64,000 nt of DNA, from the NCBI GenBank assembly GCA_022749755.1, contig CM040450.1:4206913-4270912 (forward strand), read 5' to 3'. Position numbers and translations under genes: made by a program. Under the pieces are notes generated by a model, which had not been told where the DNA came from, searched no databases, and worked only from the letters and a program-made list of their open reading frames with translations. The stretch is from Azadirachta indica (Eukaryota; Streptophyta; Magnoliopsida; Sapindales; Meliaceae). This document shows positions 23,641 through 35,540 of this stretch, in pieces (the first letter of the stretch is position 1; each line of letters starts with the position of its first letter).

Positions 23641-24369
23641 AATTTAGTCTTTTTTATGTTTTATACTATATACTATACTAAGGACTGAAATGAAATAATT
23701 TTAGTATTATATTTAATAATATTATTTAGTTAAAGTTTAAGGATAATAACGTTATTATTCTAAGTTTTACCACTAATACTGCAAGAAGAAAATAGGCAAG
23801 GAAGAAGACAACGCAAGGAGAAAGAAAACACGCGGGAAACGAGCGAAAATTTATCTATTTGTGTCTATACCTACAACCGTGCATATTACATATTTAAACA
23901 ATAATTTAATATTTCAAAAATAACTTATGAATACATAAAACTTATTTATTGTAATAACAAAATATTTAATTAATATTCTTTATAAATAATTTAACCTCCA
24001 TCAATTATACTTGTTAAAAACAATAAATTAATTAATTATAAATTTACATATAAAAGATGAACAAATCTTATGAAATTTGTTGCAAAGATGATAGTCAAAT
24101 GATAATTGTAATTATAATGAACGTAAAAGTCAGTTAAATAGTATTTTGTTTTCTTTTATGATTACGGTGAAATTAATAAAATAATATTAGTGTATTTCTT
24201 ATATTACGTAAATTTAAAAAATGTTGAAAAAGTTTTACGCAAAGAAATCTAAATTCGTAAATTTTTTAACTTTTCAATTTATTAAATTTTTTTCTTCTAA
24301 TGACCACTTAACGATACTAAAAAAATTGAAGAGGTCTTTTGCTCAAATTTTATGACCTGTCGCTCTGGT
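23641..24369. other. Spacer between kinase relic and ATG1 relic
   Basis: AT-rich; nothing recognisable apart from a short GC-richer patch near 23800-23860. Confidence 0.4.
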
Positions 24370-25022
24370 CTCCTCATGGTCAACACAGTTGAAGAAGACT
24401 TTACATTCCAGATGGCGTGAGAATATGGAAGGATTTAATGTATAATTTGATTCGGATAATAATGAAATAGTTTACAAACCTTAATTTTTCTTGCAAATTC
24501 CTATAAAAATATTAAGAACTAATATTATTTCCTCATAATTAATTGATTTTAACGTAAGCTAACCATGGAAATAGATTTTTGTTTGTGATAGGCGTTCGTG
24601 TTTCATTATCAATTGCAAGGTAACCAGGTTGAAGCTGCAGAACAGCACAGTTGGAGAAATTAATAAAGAATTCAGAATTTCATGATTTATCATTCATTAA
24701 ATCACAGAAATAAAAATATTCCAAAACCCCCCAATTCCCAGTCACTAAAAGAATAGCTTTACAAAATAAATACATTATAATTTTACACAGTAAAATATGC
24801 CAAGTCATCAGAAGAAAAAAAAAAAGAATGAATGAAAAAAGAAACGTAAAAAACTTAAAGCTATGCTTGATCCTGGCACTTGAGAAGAGCCATCCTCTGC
24901 AATCTCGAACGACCTTGCCGGTTATTAAGAATATGGATGTAATTTCGGAGCCTCTAACTGTGAGTTTGTGAGAGAAAAGCGTGGGTTGAGGTTCCATTAG
25001 AAGAAAGGCTAATAGTTTCAAC
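24370..25022 (-). pseudogene. Relic of the ATG1 3' end (last exon and 3' flank)
   Basis: This segment aligns with 55160-55860. It includes the last-exon sequence encoding RLLAFLL and, further down, the region matching the end of the intact gene's last exon, then the same 3' flank (CATGATTTATCATTCATTAAATCACAG). Indels break the reading frame. Similarity stops near 25020, within what would be ATG1 exon 13. No upstream ATG1 exons are present, so it is a non-functional tail fragment. Confidence 0.8.
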
Positions 25023-25539
25023 AGGATATAGTTTATTTATAATGTTTGAGAGAGGGAAGCAAATAAATATTTTTTTATTCATCTCAAAAACATCAAAACA
25101 AGTATAAAATTATAATTTTATTTAGTGGACAAAATAATATTTTAATTGATTAATTTTAGTTAATTATTAAAATTGACAAAAAAAAAAATAGGTATGAATC
25201 AGATATTATCAAAATATGATGAAATAATATAAAATTAATCTCATAGTAAAAATCCGTCTTACAAATCATAGAAAATTTAAAAAAAAAATAAATAAAAAGA
25301 ACGAAAGTTTAAGAGGGCGCCGCGGCCACCGATGCGCTTGTTCTGCACCAACTGTGATGTCATAAATATCGTCAAAAAGTTTTTGTTGCAATTTTTTTAC
25401 GGTGTTATTTTCAATTAAATCATTTCATAATTCAATTTAGAATTTTTTGGACCCACTTATGCCGAGTTTGTCTCATTTTAATATATTTTCTTTCTTTTTT
25501 TTTTTCTATTTTTGCTATTTTTAATGTTAACAAATTAAT
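25023..25539. other. AT-rich spacer with one small GC-rich spot
   Basis: No ORF. GGCGCCGCGGCCACCGATGCGC at about 25317-25338 stands out from its AT-rich surroundings; I see no function for it. Confidence 0.35.
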
Positions 25540-26262
25540 AAAACATACTTCCCATGTCCCAAAGATGCCAAATCGCATTATCTTTTCCATGAGAAAAAAT
25601 TTTATCTGAAGTTGTCAAATCATTTACAAACTTTTCGTTTAAGAGAATTTGTGAAATTGGTCTAAAATAATTCTGTCAATACACAAACTAATATAGAAAA
25701 TTGAAATCAACTCCTTCGTAGAAACAAAATAATTAAAAAAGTCTATAATGTTTATTTTGGAATACAAAGGCATGAGCTATTAAGTTATATTCGATGATAA
25801 TCCCCATAATTATAACTAAGAGGGCCAAATTATGAGAAATTTACTTTTGATTTTTATTTAAATTTGTTACCTACTTGGAAAGGGTAAGGAATATGAAATT
25901 TGAATAGTTAAATTATGAGAAATTTTTTTGGTATTCATTCAAATTTGTATAGAACGATGACAATTTCAGTACTTGAATGGATAATTAATTTTGGATCTTT
26001 TTTAATTGATAATATCTTAATTCTTAAAGAAATTTTTTTAATTTTTAAAAATAAAATAAAATAAAATAAAAATCTTTGGAAACAATTTTTAAGTAATATA
26101 TCTTGATTAATTTGATGTAATGCTTTTGAGAATGTCTTTTGTAGATTTATAATCAAGAGGTAAAATAAATTGACACTTTTTAATTATAATATACTTCATG
26201 AATATCCTTATCCACCTGACTCATATAAAACTCATATATTATAAGAAAATTTCTTCATTCTT

Positions 26263-26497
26263 TTTTTAATTTAATAATATCTACTAGGATTATAATTAAA
26301 GGTCTACTAATATTAGAATTAGAATTATATTATAAGTTTAGATACATTTTGTTGTAATCTACCCTAAAAGTCTTCACATGTAGAGATATGAGATAAGCCC
26401 ACATTTATTTCGTGAAAGAATTCCCAACACAATGAAAAGCAGGGCAGAGGTCGAAACCAGGATCTGTAGAGATCCTGGGCTTCTGGCCTGAGTAGCT
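26263..26497 (-). mobile_element. SINE insertion with 17-bp target site duplication
   Basis: A 235-bp insertion is flanked by the exact direct repeat AAAATTTCTTCATTCTT (26246-26262 and 26498-26514). Read on the minus strand it starts AGCTACTCAGGCCAGAAGCC, has a box-B-like GGTTTCGACCTC about 55 bases in, and ends in an A-rich tail. That is the layout of a tRNA-derived SINE with an RNA polymerase III promoter. The paralogous site near 20780 has one copy of the target and no insertion. Confidence 0.8.
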
Positions 26498-27054
26498 AAA
26501 ATTTCTTCATTCTTGCCTAAAGGGAAAATTGTCGAAGTTTTGCGGAGATTCAAACCCAGACTTTTATTTAGAGGGCTTAAGTTATATTATTAGACTAAAG
26601 TCATGGCAACCTATTTCATTTATTGGTTGCGGTAAAATTGATGGCTTACTTGTACATACCAAATTCATTTTTGAGAGATAAAAGAATTAAAAAAACATGT
26701 TGAAGATAAAGTGGGTGAGATTTTAGTTGGATTTATATTCATGAGGAATCAAATTCAGATTTCTTTTATTTTAAAAAAAATATATATTCTTTTTTTTTTA
26801 TAAAATCAAAGGAGGAAATTACCAAACTATCACAATTGTTAACTAAACTTTGTACATCCAGATATCTTTCTTTCCTTTCTTTACAATTAATCAAAATCAA
26901 ATAACTAAAGATTTGAGTTGTGGGTAGAGAGTGCAACCCCACAACCATCACTAGTGTAAAAAATAATTTATATGATATAAATGTTTATTTTGTATTGATA
27001 TAGGCAATAATTTAATTAATATTTATTTAATCAGTTCATTAGAAATAAAATTAT

Positions 27055-28449
27055 TGATAAGTGTGCAAAATATACACTTATCATTCGCTTTTAAACTTGA
27101 GTTATTTATTTAATCCTTAAACTTTATTGGTATTTGATGTATTTTAGGGTTTTGTATAGAAAATGAGAGAATTGGCCATTCAAAATAATTTCGCCTCGAA
27201 AATAAAGATATTTAAGAATTAAATTGCGAGATATTCATGGGCTTCAACGCATGATAATCTAGGGCTAAAGCGCAAAGCTTTAGGGACCTAAACACTAACA
27301 TTGGAAAGCTGAAGGAGCCAAAATTCTGCCCCAAGGCAAAATTGATGGCGTAGAGAAAGAATAGATGGTGTGATCAGGCCATGCATGTTGGCCCGCTAGT
27401 GCTCCCGCGCCATTTTGGTGCCCTCAAGCTCGTTGGCCTTATTTTGGATGCTTTCTAAGGATAAATCTAAGCCTTCAGATAATATTTGGATGGCTCGATT
27501 TGGGAAAATTTAGGATTATTTATTTTTAGAGGTTTGGAGAAGATAGAACCACTTTTGGAAAGGGATTAGCTTAGAAGAAAAGAAAAGACGGGAGATAGAG
27601 ATAAGCTAGAGGGAGAGAGTGGATTGGAAAGCGAGCAAAAGGGGAAACCCTGAAGGAAAGCCTTTTATCATAGTTTTTCTCTCCTCTCTTATTTTATTTT
27701 ATTATATTAAATTTATTTACTTGTAAATATTTGAATATATTGTGGATGATTGAACTCATGAATGTTGGTTGTGAAGTTTTTTTCATGATTGACTAAATTT
27801 AATATTTGGGATAATGGTTTAATCTTTTGAAAATAATGATGTCTTAATTTTTGTGTTATTCTTGATTAATATTCCTATGTTGTGTATTTATCATGAACAT
27901 AATGCAATTAATTAACTGAACATTAATTAATTGATCCATGGACCGATGAATATTAAAAAACATTAATTGTGTTTAAATCATGTGATAAACATCATAAATA
28001 ACATATTAAATAGAAATGTATTAATATGGTTTGTGTGGTAGATGTAGTGATTACTACCGTACGTAATGCATTTTTGTTTAATTTGTGTTTATATAAAGAT
28101 ATAATAAGTACGTAAATGAGGAATAGATTCGATTGATCTCGAAAAAGATAGTTGAATAGGTTAGAATAGTCATACTGGTAATACATGTATTAATCACAAT
28201 AACACAATTTAAAGAATTAAGTGTGAGTAAATTGAGTTAAATCATTAGTCCTAAATATTAGTCTCATTGAAATTTTCTTTTTTGATTGTGTATTACATTA
28301 TAATTATTTAAATTTCTATTAACTTCGTATCATATCATTTTCAGTTTTTCAAATAAATTAATTAATACTTCTTGTCAGAACGATACTCTACTTACACTAC
28401 ATTACTTACTTTACGATAACATATTCTTGCGTTGGTAAATCAATCAACA
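27055..28449. mobile_element. Solo LTR (or non-coding LTR element), 1.4 kb
   Basis: The block begins TGATAAGTGTGC and ends AATCAATCAACA, fitting TG...CA termini, with 5-bp duplications ATTAT at 27050-27054 and 28450-28454. The paralogous sequences near 21318 and 43747 read through the site without it. There is no gag or pol ORF inside. The first 29 bases form a hairpin (TGATAAGTGT...ACACTTATCA). A solo LTR left by LTR-LTR recombination is the simplest reading. Confidence 0.75.
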
Positions 28450-28454
28450 ATTAT

Positions 28455-29755
28455 ATTTATAAAAGGTTAAAAATTTAAAGTTAGTTGCTATTACATAAAT
28501 AGTGGGTGGAAATACCATCGCCCTACTTTACTTTATTTTTTTTCTAATGTTATGTCAGAGTCCCAAATTAAAAGTTCGAATAAAAGCCCAAATTAACAGA
28601 CATCTATGAACAAAATCATATTCCATTGTGTATATTTGCCTACAATTGGTTAATATCTATGCTACATCAAATTCTCTTGTTAGCAATCTCCAATTTAATG
28701 TTATCATTTCCTTGTCTTCAAATGTAAATTGATAATTTTTCCACTTTTTAATTCTAGGGTTATCAAAAAATTTCTCATTAGATTCCCTAGTTAGTTTCTT
28801 TTAATTTCATGGAACTATTATCAAAAAAAAAAAAAAATAAACACTTGTTTGCAGTTAAATTTTCTTATCTATCTTGCGGAAGGTGTTTTGAAACATTTTT
28901 ATGTTGTTATCGAATATATATTCAGAATGGACGGCTCATGTTAAGCACTAAGCAGCGTGACTTGAACCTATTAGAATCTAGATTAGAATCATACGGTGTC
29001 ATATATTTTATCTTGATGAGTCAACTTGAACTAATTATATCATAAATTCATATTACAATCATGCATAACAATATAACAAAATTTTAGTATTGAAAGCTAT
29101 TGGTTTATCCTGGTGACATGAATATAAGATATTTACAATTTCTTCTAGTGATTTAGCAAGAAATATAACAATAAGAATTGATAATAAATTAAAATATTTT
29201 TTCTTTAAAAAACACAAAAGTATAAACCACTGTAATTTTTTCTCAAATATAAATGTGATAAAATTGTCAAAATCAAAGATAACATTTATCTAAATATTTT
29301 TAATTAGGACTAATTAAATTTGTAAAAATTTTAAATAATTTAATAAAACTTATAATAAAATATTTGTATTGGGTTTACCTACTTTTATAGAAGTAAATAT
29401 TATTTCACATTTTATATTAAAAATAAGATTAAATTGAATTATAAGCCTTAAATTTTCTTAATTAAATGGACGCATCTATGATTTCAAAGCTCAAAAACAA
29501 ATCATCATGTGTTGTTAGCTTAACTTATAAAACTAATTCAATGTCTTGCATGCACCTCCTGAGAATTAAAAATAAACAAATTCCTTAACAAATACTCCAC
29601 GTAATGCCTATTCCTTTCTCAAATACTTTCCAAACATAACATGTTACTAAACAATTCATCAGATTATTTGAATTTAATATAACCCATGGTACACCTAATG
29701 ACCCTAAGCATTCTCTTACCTACTTATTATTCTACATATGCAAATGCCATAGATT
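28455..29755. other. Diverged spacer left of the Copia element
   Basis: Continuation of the old spacer copy with no gene. The last ~60 bases (CATTCTCTTACC...GATTGATTT) match the 3' flank of the intact kinases (15490-15535), showing that the Copia element landed just downstream of a kinase gene. Confidence 0.5.
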
Positions 29756-29760
29756 GATTT

Positions 29761-30612
29761 TATTGGGTTGGGTTTCCTCCTATTTGGAGATGGTCCAAAT
29801 TTTCTCTTCAATAGTAACTAAGCCCAATTAACTCAAAAACATTTTAGTCTTTTCTCAAGTAAGGTTTAGTGTTTAATTTGCTGCAATATATATATGTGAG
29901 TTAAGAAGAGAGAGGCGGCACTGTTCATCGTATAGAGAGAGAAGGTTACTGTTTATCATACAGAGAGAGAAAGTTACTATTTATCATCTAGAGAGAGGCG
30001 GACACTGTTCATTATTTTAGAGAGAGGCGGGTACTGTTTACGAGAGAGAGGCAAAATAGTAAATTCGAGACAGTTTTGATCAAGTGGCTGATCGGAGGTC
30101 GATTCATGGTCCGATTGAACTGAAATTTTACCAGCAGCTTCCTAATTGAGAGGACTAAATTCTGAACGGTGGAGATCAGATTTGGAGCTCCCTTTCTCCA
30201 TATTTCGTGGTTAAAAGTTAGACCACCATTATGATGATGTTTTTCTTGAACTCTCTCTAATTTCTTTGTGAAACTTGATTGTTTGCCAAAATTGTGTGAT
30301 CTTGAGAATATTGTGGATGTGTACCTCTAGTTCTAATTAGAGAGAAATTGTGTATTCCCATTATTTAATTATAGTAGAGTTTTTTTGGGTGAACTATGGT
30401 CCCGTGGTTTTTACTCCTCACATTGGGGAGGTTTTTCACATTAAAATTGATTGTGTTATGGTTGTTTTGTTGATGATGTGGTTGCTGTCCAAGAATTGAT
30501 TTTGTGCCAAAGATTGTTACTCTATTTGTTTGTTTCCTATTAAATTCACATAAGAGGGGATAAGGTAATTATTGTGCTTCCGCAAATTAGTTTGTATTAG
30601 TTTATCCAAATA
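29761..30612 (+). repeat. Copia 5' LTR
   Basis: 852 bp from TATTGGGTTGGG to TTTATCCAAATA, aligning end to end with 34663-35485. It is longer than the 3' LTR by 29 bases because it carries one more unit of an internal minisatellite. A TATATATAT promoter word lies at 29887-29895. Confidence 0.93.
29906..30052 (+). repeat. LTR minisatellite, five ~28-bp units
   Basis: Units follow the pattern GAGAGAG(G/A)(C/A)GG-ACTGTT-ATCGT-TA and start just downstream of the LTR TATA box, so they would lie in the transcribed leader. The 3' LTR has four units (34810-34922). Confidence 0.85.
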
Positions 30613-30615
30613 AAG

Positions 30616-30627
30616 TGGTATCAGAGC
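30616..30627 (+). other. Copia primer binding site
   Basis: TGGTATCAGAGC, complementary to the 3' end of plant initiator tRNA-Met, three bases after the 5' LTR. This is the standard priming site for minus-strand synthesis in plant Copia elements. Confidence 0.93.
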
Positions 30628-30659
30628 TTTGGTTATATTTGTTTTGTGCCTTGTGTTGA

Positions 30660-33600
30660 ATGATGGAAGTTAATACAAGTAAAATAGTTAATTTGAATGG
30701 TGCAAATTATCATTTATGGAAGGGAAAGATGGAAGATCTTTTATATGTGAAAGATTATTATTTACCTGTGTTTGAGAAACAGAAACTCGATAATAAAATA
30801 GATGCACAGTGGAAGTTGCTTCATCGTCAGGTGCATGGGTATATCAGATAATGGGTAGATGACAATGTTTTGAATCACATCAGTGGAGAGACAGATGCAA
30901 GTTCTTTGCAAAATAAGCTTCAAGAGTTATATGCCAGAAAAACCGGGAATAACAAACTATTTTTGATAAAGTAGATGATGAACTTGAAATATCGGGATGG
31001 AAAACCCATGACAGATTACTTGAATGCATTTCAGGGAATCATTAATCAGTTGACTGAAATTAACATCAAATTTGAAGTTGAAGTACAAGGGTTATGGCTT
31101 TTAGGCATATTACCGGACTCATGGGAGACATTTAGAATGTCATTATCTAACTCAGCTCTTGATAGTATTATCACCATGGAATTGGCTAAGAATAGTGTTC
31201 TGAATGAAGAGGATAGAAGAAAGTCACAGGGTTTTTCACAGTTAGATATCTTAATCATAGAAAATAGGGGGAGAAGTAAGAGTAGAGGTCCGAAGAACAG
31301 AGATAAAAGTAAAAGTAAGACCAACAAGTTTGCCAATGTTGAATGCTATCATTGTGGTTTGAAGGGGCATATAAAGAAATATTGTCGACAGTTTCAAACG
31401 AGACAACAAGAAGGATAAAGGAAAGGAAAAGAAAAATGATGACAACAGTGATGATGACAGAGTTGTTACTGTTATAGATGACTTTCTTATTATGTATGAT
31501 GATGATGTTGTCAACCTTGTGTGCCATGAGACCAGCTGGGTAATTGATAGTGGTGCCTCCATTCATGCTACATTGCGAAGGGAATCTTTACATCTTATAC
31601 ATCTGGTGATTTTGGAGATGTTAAGATGGGAAATAATGGTTTAACTAAAGTCATAGGCATGGGAGATGTGTGCTTGGAGACCAATAATGGCACGATGTTA
31701 CTTCTGAAAAATGTCAAACATATTCTTGATATTCGTTTGAACTTGATTTCTACAAGTAAACTTGATGATGAGGGTTTCTCCAGCAATTTTAGTGGTGATA
31801 AATGGAAGCTTAGCAAAGGTTCTATAGTTGTGGCTCGAGGAAAGAAATGTTCTTCATTGTACTTTATGCAAGCAAAGATTGCAGACAGCAGCATCAATAC
31901 AGTGAAAAATAAAGATACAATTGAGTTATGGCATAGTAGACTTGGTCACATGAGTAAGAAGGGTTTGAATGTTTTGGCCAAAAAGGATATACTTTCTTGG
32001 TTGAAAAATGAATCTTTGAAGAAATGTGTTCATTGCTTGGCAGGGAAGTAAACTAGGACTACCTTCAAGGCATCTCCACCTTCAAGAAAATCAAGTATAC
32101 TCGAACTAGTACACTCTGATGTTTGTGGCCTATGAAAACAAAAACACTTGGTGTTGCTCTCTATTTTGTGACTTTTATAGATGATCACTCAAAAAAGTTG
32201 TGGGTTTACATATTGAAGACAAAGGATCAAGTACTAGATGTGTTCAAACAGTTTCAGGCCTCAGTTGAGAGACAGACTAGGAAGAAGTTAAAGTGCATCA
32301 GAACTGATAATGGGGGTGAGTATTCTGGACCATTTAGTGAATATTGCAGACAGTTAGGAATTCGTCATCAAAAGACACCTCCGAAGACTCCTCAGTTAAA
32401 TGGGCTAGCTGAGAGGATGAATAGAACACTAGTTGAAAGAGTGACATGTTTGCTTTCATAAGCACAATTGTCAATATCTTTTTGGGGGGAGGCTTTGAAT
32501 ACAGTTGTACGTGTATTGAGTCTCACACCATGTATTCCTTTAGACTTTGATGTTCCGGATAAAGTTTGATCAGGAAAGGATGTTGCTTATGATTATTTGC
32601 GTGTCTTTGGATGTAAAGCATTTATACATATTCCCAAAGATAAAAGGTCTAAACTTGATGTTAAGACAAGATAGTGTGTATTTCTCGGCTATGGTCAAGA
32701 TGAGTTTGGCTACAGGTTTTATGATCCAGTGCAAAAGAAACTTGTAAAAAGTCGGGATATTGTATTTATGGAAGACCAAACTATACAGGATATTGAGAAG
32801 TCAAAAGAAGCAATGCCTCAGTATAGTGATGCGTTGATAGACTTCAATCCAGTTCTTCCTACACATGTTCTAGCACAGCCTACAGATGAAGTCCTGGATG
32901 ACCAGCATGGTATAGGTGATATTGACACTCATACACAGGTTGAGGTTGATGATGATGCTCAGGATCAGTCATCTACTTCAGAGGCTTCACTAGATGCTCC
33001 ACTCAGAAGATCTACCAGAAACCGACAGCCTTCCACACGGTATCCTACGAGTGAGTATGTATTACTAACTGATGGGGGAGAACCCAAATGTTATGCAAAA
33101 GCAATGGAAAGTGGACACAAGAAGGAGTGGATTGATGCTATACAAGACGAGATGAAGTCACTGTATGAAAATCACACATTTGAGTTGGTAAAGTTACCTA
33201 AGGGTAAAAGAGCTTTGAAAAACAAATGGGTGTACAGAGTGAAACAAGAAGAACATACCTCGTAACCATGATACAAAGCCAGATTGGTTGTTAAGGGATT
33301 TAGCCAAAGGAAAGATGTTGACTTTAATGAAATCTTCTCTCCAGTTGTCAAGATGTCATCTATTCGTGTGGTATTGGGCATAGGGGCTAGTCTTGACTTG
33401 GAGGTTGAGCAGATGGATGTAAAGACTGCTTTTCTACATGGGGATTTAGATAAAGAAATTTATATGGAGCAGCCAGAAGGTTTCCGAATAAAAGGAAAAG
33501 AAGATTATGTGTGCAAGCTGAAGAAAAGCCTCTATGGCTTGAAACAGGCACCAAGACAGTGGTATAAGAAGTTTGAATCAGTTATGGGGGAGTGAGGCTA

Positions 33601-34645
33601 CCAGAAAACTTCTTCTGACCATTGTGTTTTTGTGCAAAAATTCTCTGATGATGATTTTATCATATTGTTGGTTTATGTTGATGACATGTTGATTGTTGGT
33701 AGGAATACTTCTAGAATTGACAGGTTAAAGAAACAGTTGAGCAAATCCTTTGCTATGAAGGATTTAAGGCCAACAAAACAAATCCTTGGCATTCGAATTT
33801 ATCAAGATAGAGCAGCCAAGAAGTTGTATATATCACATGAGCATTACATTGAAAAGATACTTGAAAGATTTAATATGAGCAACGCTAAAGTGGTTAACAC
33901 TCCTCTTACTACACATTTTAAGTTAAGTACCAAGCAGTCCCCTACAACAGATAAAGAGAAAGAAGACATGGAAAGAGTTCCTTATGCTTCAGCAGTTGGA
34001 AGCTTGATGTATACGATGGTATGCACAAGACCAGATATAGCTCATGCAGTCGGTGTTGTTAGTAGATTTTTATCCAATCCAGGAAGAGAGCATTGGAATA
34101 CAGTGAAGTGGATTATGAGATATCTTCGAGATACTTCTAATTTCAAACTCACTTTTGGAAGTAGAGAACCTGTGTTAGTTGGCTATACAGACTCAGATAT
34201 GGCTGGAGATGTTGATACTCGAAAATCTACTACGGGTTACTTGATGACACATTTAGGTAGAGCTGTATCATGGCAATCAAGGCTACAAAAATGTGTTGCA
34301 CTTTCCACTACAGAGGCAGAATTCATTGCAGTGACTGAAGCATGCAAAGAATTGTTGTGGATGAAGAGGTTCTTACAAGAACTCGATTTCAAGCAACAGC
34401 GACATGTGGTATTTTGTGATAATCAGAGTGCAATTCACTTGAGTAAGAATTCCTCTTTTCATGCAAAATTAAAACATATTGGTGTGAGATATCATTGGTT
34501 GAGAGATGCACTTAATGATAATATGTTTGAGCTTGAAAAAATTCATACAGATCACAATGCCTCTAATATGTTAACCAAGACTCTTCCAAAGGAAAAGCTT
34601 GAAGTTTATTGTTCGATTGTTAGGTTGGCAAGTCTCTCCATATAG
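30660..34645 (+). pseudogene. Degenerate Copia gag-pol
   Basis: Gag begins at 30660 and is broken by stops near 30849 and 30972. Its zinc knuckle (CYHCGLKGHIKKYC) is at about 31341-31385. A frameshift near 31410 precedes the protease motif WVIDSGAS (about 31537). The GAG-pre-integrase segment LWHSRLGHMS (about 31925) ends at a stop near 32050. The integrase core has DDHS, DNGGEY and the downstream Glu, and closes at 32459. RT shows QMDVKTAFLHGDL and the catalytic YVDD (about 33677). RNase H starts near GYTDSDMAGD (about 34180) and runs to 34645. At least five separate ORFs cover what should be one polyprotein. Confidence 0.95.
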
Positions 34646-34647
34646 TC

Positions 34648-34660
34648 GGAAAGGGGGAGA
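34648..34660 (+). other. Copia polypurine tract
   Basis: GGAAAGGGGGAGA directly before the 3' LTR, the plus-strand priming site. Confidence 0.85.
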
Positions 34661-34662
34661 TT

Positions 34663-35485
34663 TATTGGGTTGGGTTTTCTCCTATTTGGAGATGGCCTAA
34701 ATTTTCTCTTCAATAATAACTAAACCCAATTAACTTAAAGACATTTTAATCTTTTCTCAAGTAGGATTTAGTGTTTAATTTGTTGCAATATATAAATGTG
34801 AGTTAAGAAAAGAGAGGCGGCATTGTTCATCGTCTAAAGAGAGAAGGTCACTGTTCATCGTCTAGAGAGAGAAAGGTACTGTTTATCGTCTAGAGAGAGG
34901 TGGGTACTGTTTACGAGAGAGAAGTAGAATAGTAAACTCGGGACAGTTTTGATCAAGTGACTGATCAGAAATCGATTCATGGTCCGATTGAACTGAAATT
35001 TTACCAGCAGCTTCTTAATTGAGAGGACTAAATTATGAACGGTAGAGTTTAGATTTGGAGCTCCCTTTCTCCAGATTTCATGGTTGAAAGTTAGGCCACC
35101 ATTATAGTGACATTTTTCTTGAACTCTCTCTAATTTCTTTGTGAAACTTGATTGTTTACCAAGATTATGTGATCTTGAGAATATTGTGCATGTGTACCTC
35201 TAGTTCTAATTAGAGAGAAATTGTGTATTCTCATTATTTGATTATAGTAGAGTTTTTTTGGGTGGACTACGGTCCTGTGGTTTTTACTCTTCATAGTGGG
35301 GAGATTTTTCACGTTAAAATTGATTGTGTTATGGTTGTTTTGTTGATGATGTGGTTGTTGTCCAAGAATTGATTTTGTGCCAAAGATTGTTGCTCTATTT
35401 ATTTGTTTCCTATTAGGTTTACGCAAGAGAGGATAAGGTAATTATTGTGCTTCCCTAAATTAGTTTGCATTAGTTTATCCCAACA
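34663..35485 (+). repeat. Copia 3' LTR
   Basis: 823 bp from TATTGGGTTGGG to TTTATCCCAACA. A TATATAAATG promoter word is at 34789-34798. The terminal CCCAACA is intact here but reads CCAAATA in the 5' LTR. Confidence 0.93.
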
Positions 35486-35540
35486 GATTTCACATAACAG
35501 AACTCTGGATCCTATTCATGAAAGCACAAAAATGCTCTAG

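Larger units (their letters stand above)
25540..29690. repeat. Older, diverged copy of the kinase spacer
   Basis: Blocks at 25560-26245, 26520-27050, 28455-29180 and 29560-29690 align in order with 19640-20770, 20800-21330, 21330-21500 plus 22690-23120, and 23190-23290. Divergence is much higher than between the two recent copies. Three insertions break the alignment: the SINE (26263-26497) and solo LTR (27055-28449) here, and the Gag-containing insertion in the recent copies. Confidence 0.8.
29761..35485 (+). mobile_element. Full-length, inactive Tnt1/Tork-type Copia retrotransposon
   Basis: LTRs at 29761-30612 and 34663-35485 bound a 4.05 kb interior with a tRNA-Met primer binding site, gag-pol remains and a polypurine tract. 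GATTT is duplicated at 29756-29760 and 35486-35490. Order is Gag, protease, integrase, RT, RNase H, which is diagnostic of Copia. Wording of the integrase and RT blocks resembles the Tnt1 lineage. Many stops and frameshifts make it immobile. The LTRs have visibly diverged, so the insertion is not recent. The uninterrupted site survives near 15537 and 37986. Confidence 0.96.

Noticed and set aside
24680..25021. 113-codon minus-strand ORF that could be called a gene
   Set aside because: It is the frameshifted 3' end of ATG1 plus flank.
26263..26497. tRNA gene suggested by the box-B-like sequence
   Set aside because: No cloverleaf could be drawn. The target duplication and A-rich tail show a SINE.
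31046..31566. Long minus-strand ORFs inside the Copia element
   Set aside because: Shadows of the gag frame (Leu/Ser-rich complement of Asp/Lys-rich coding sequence).
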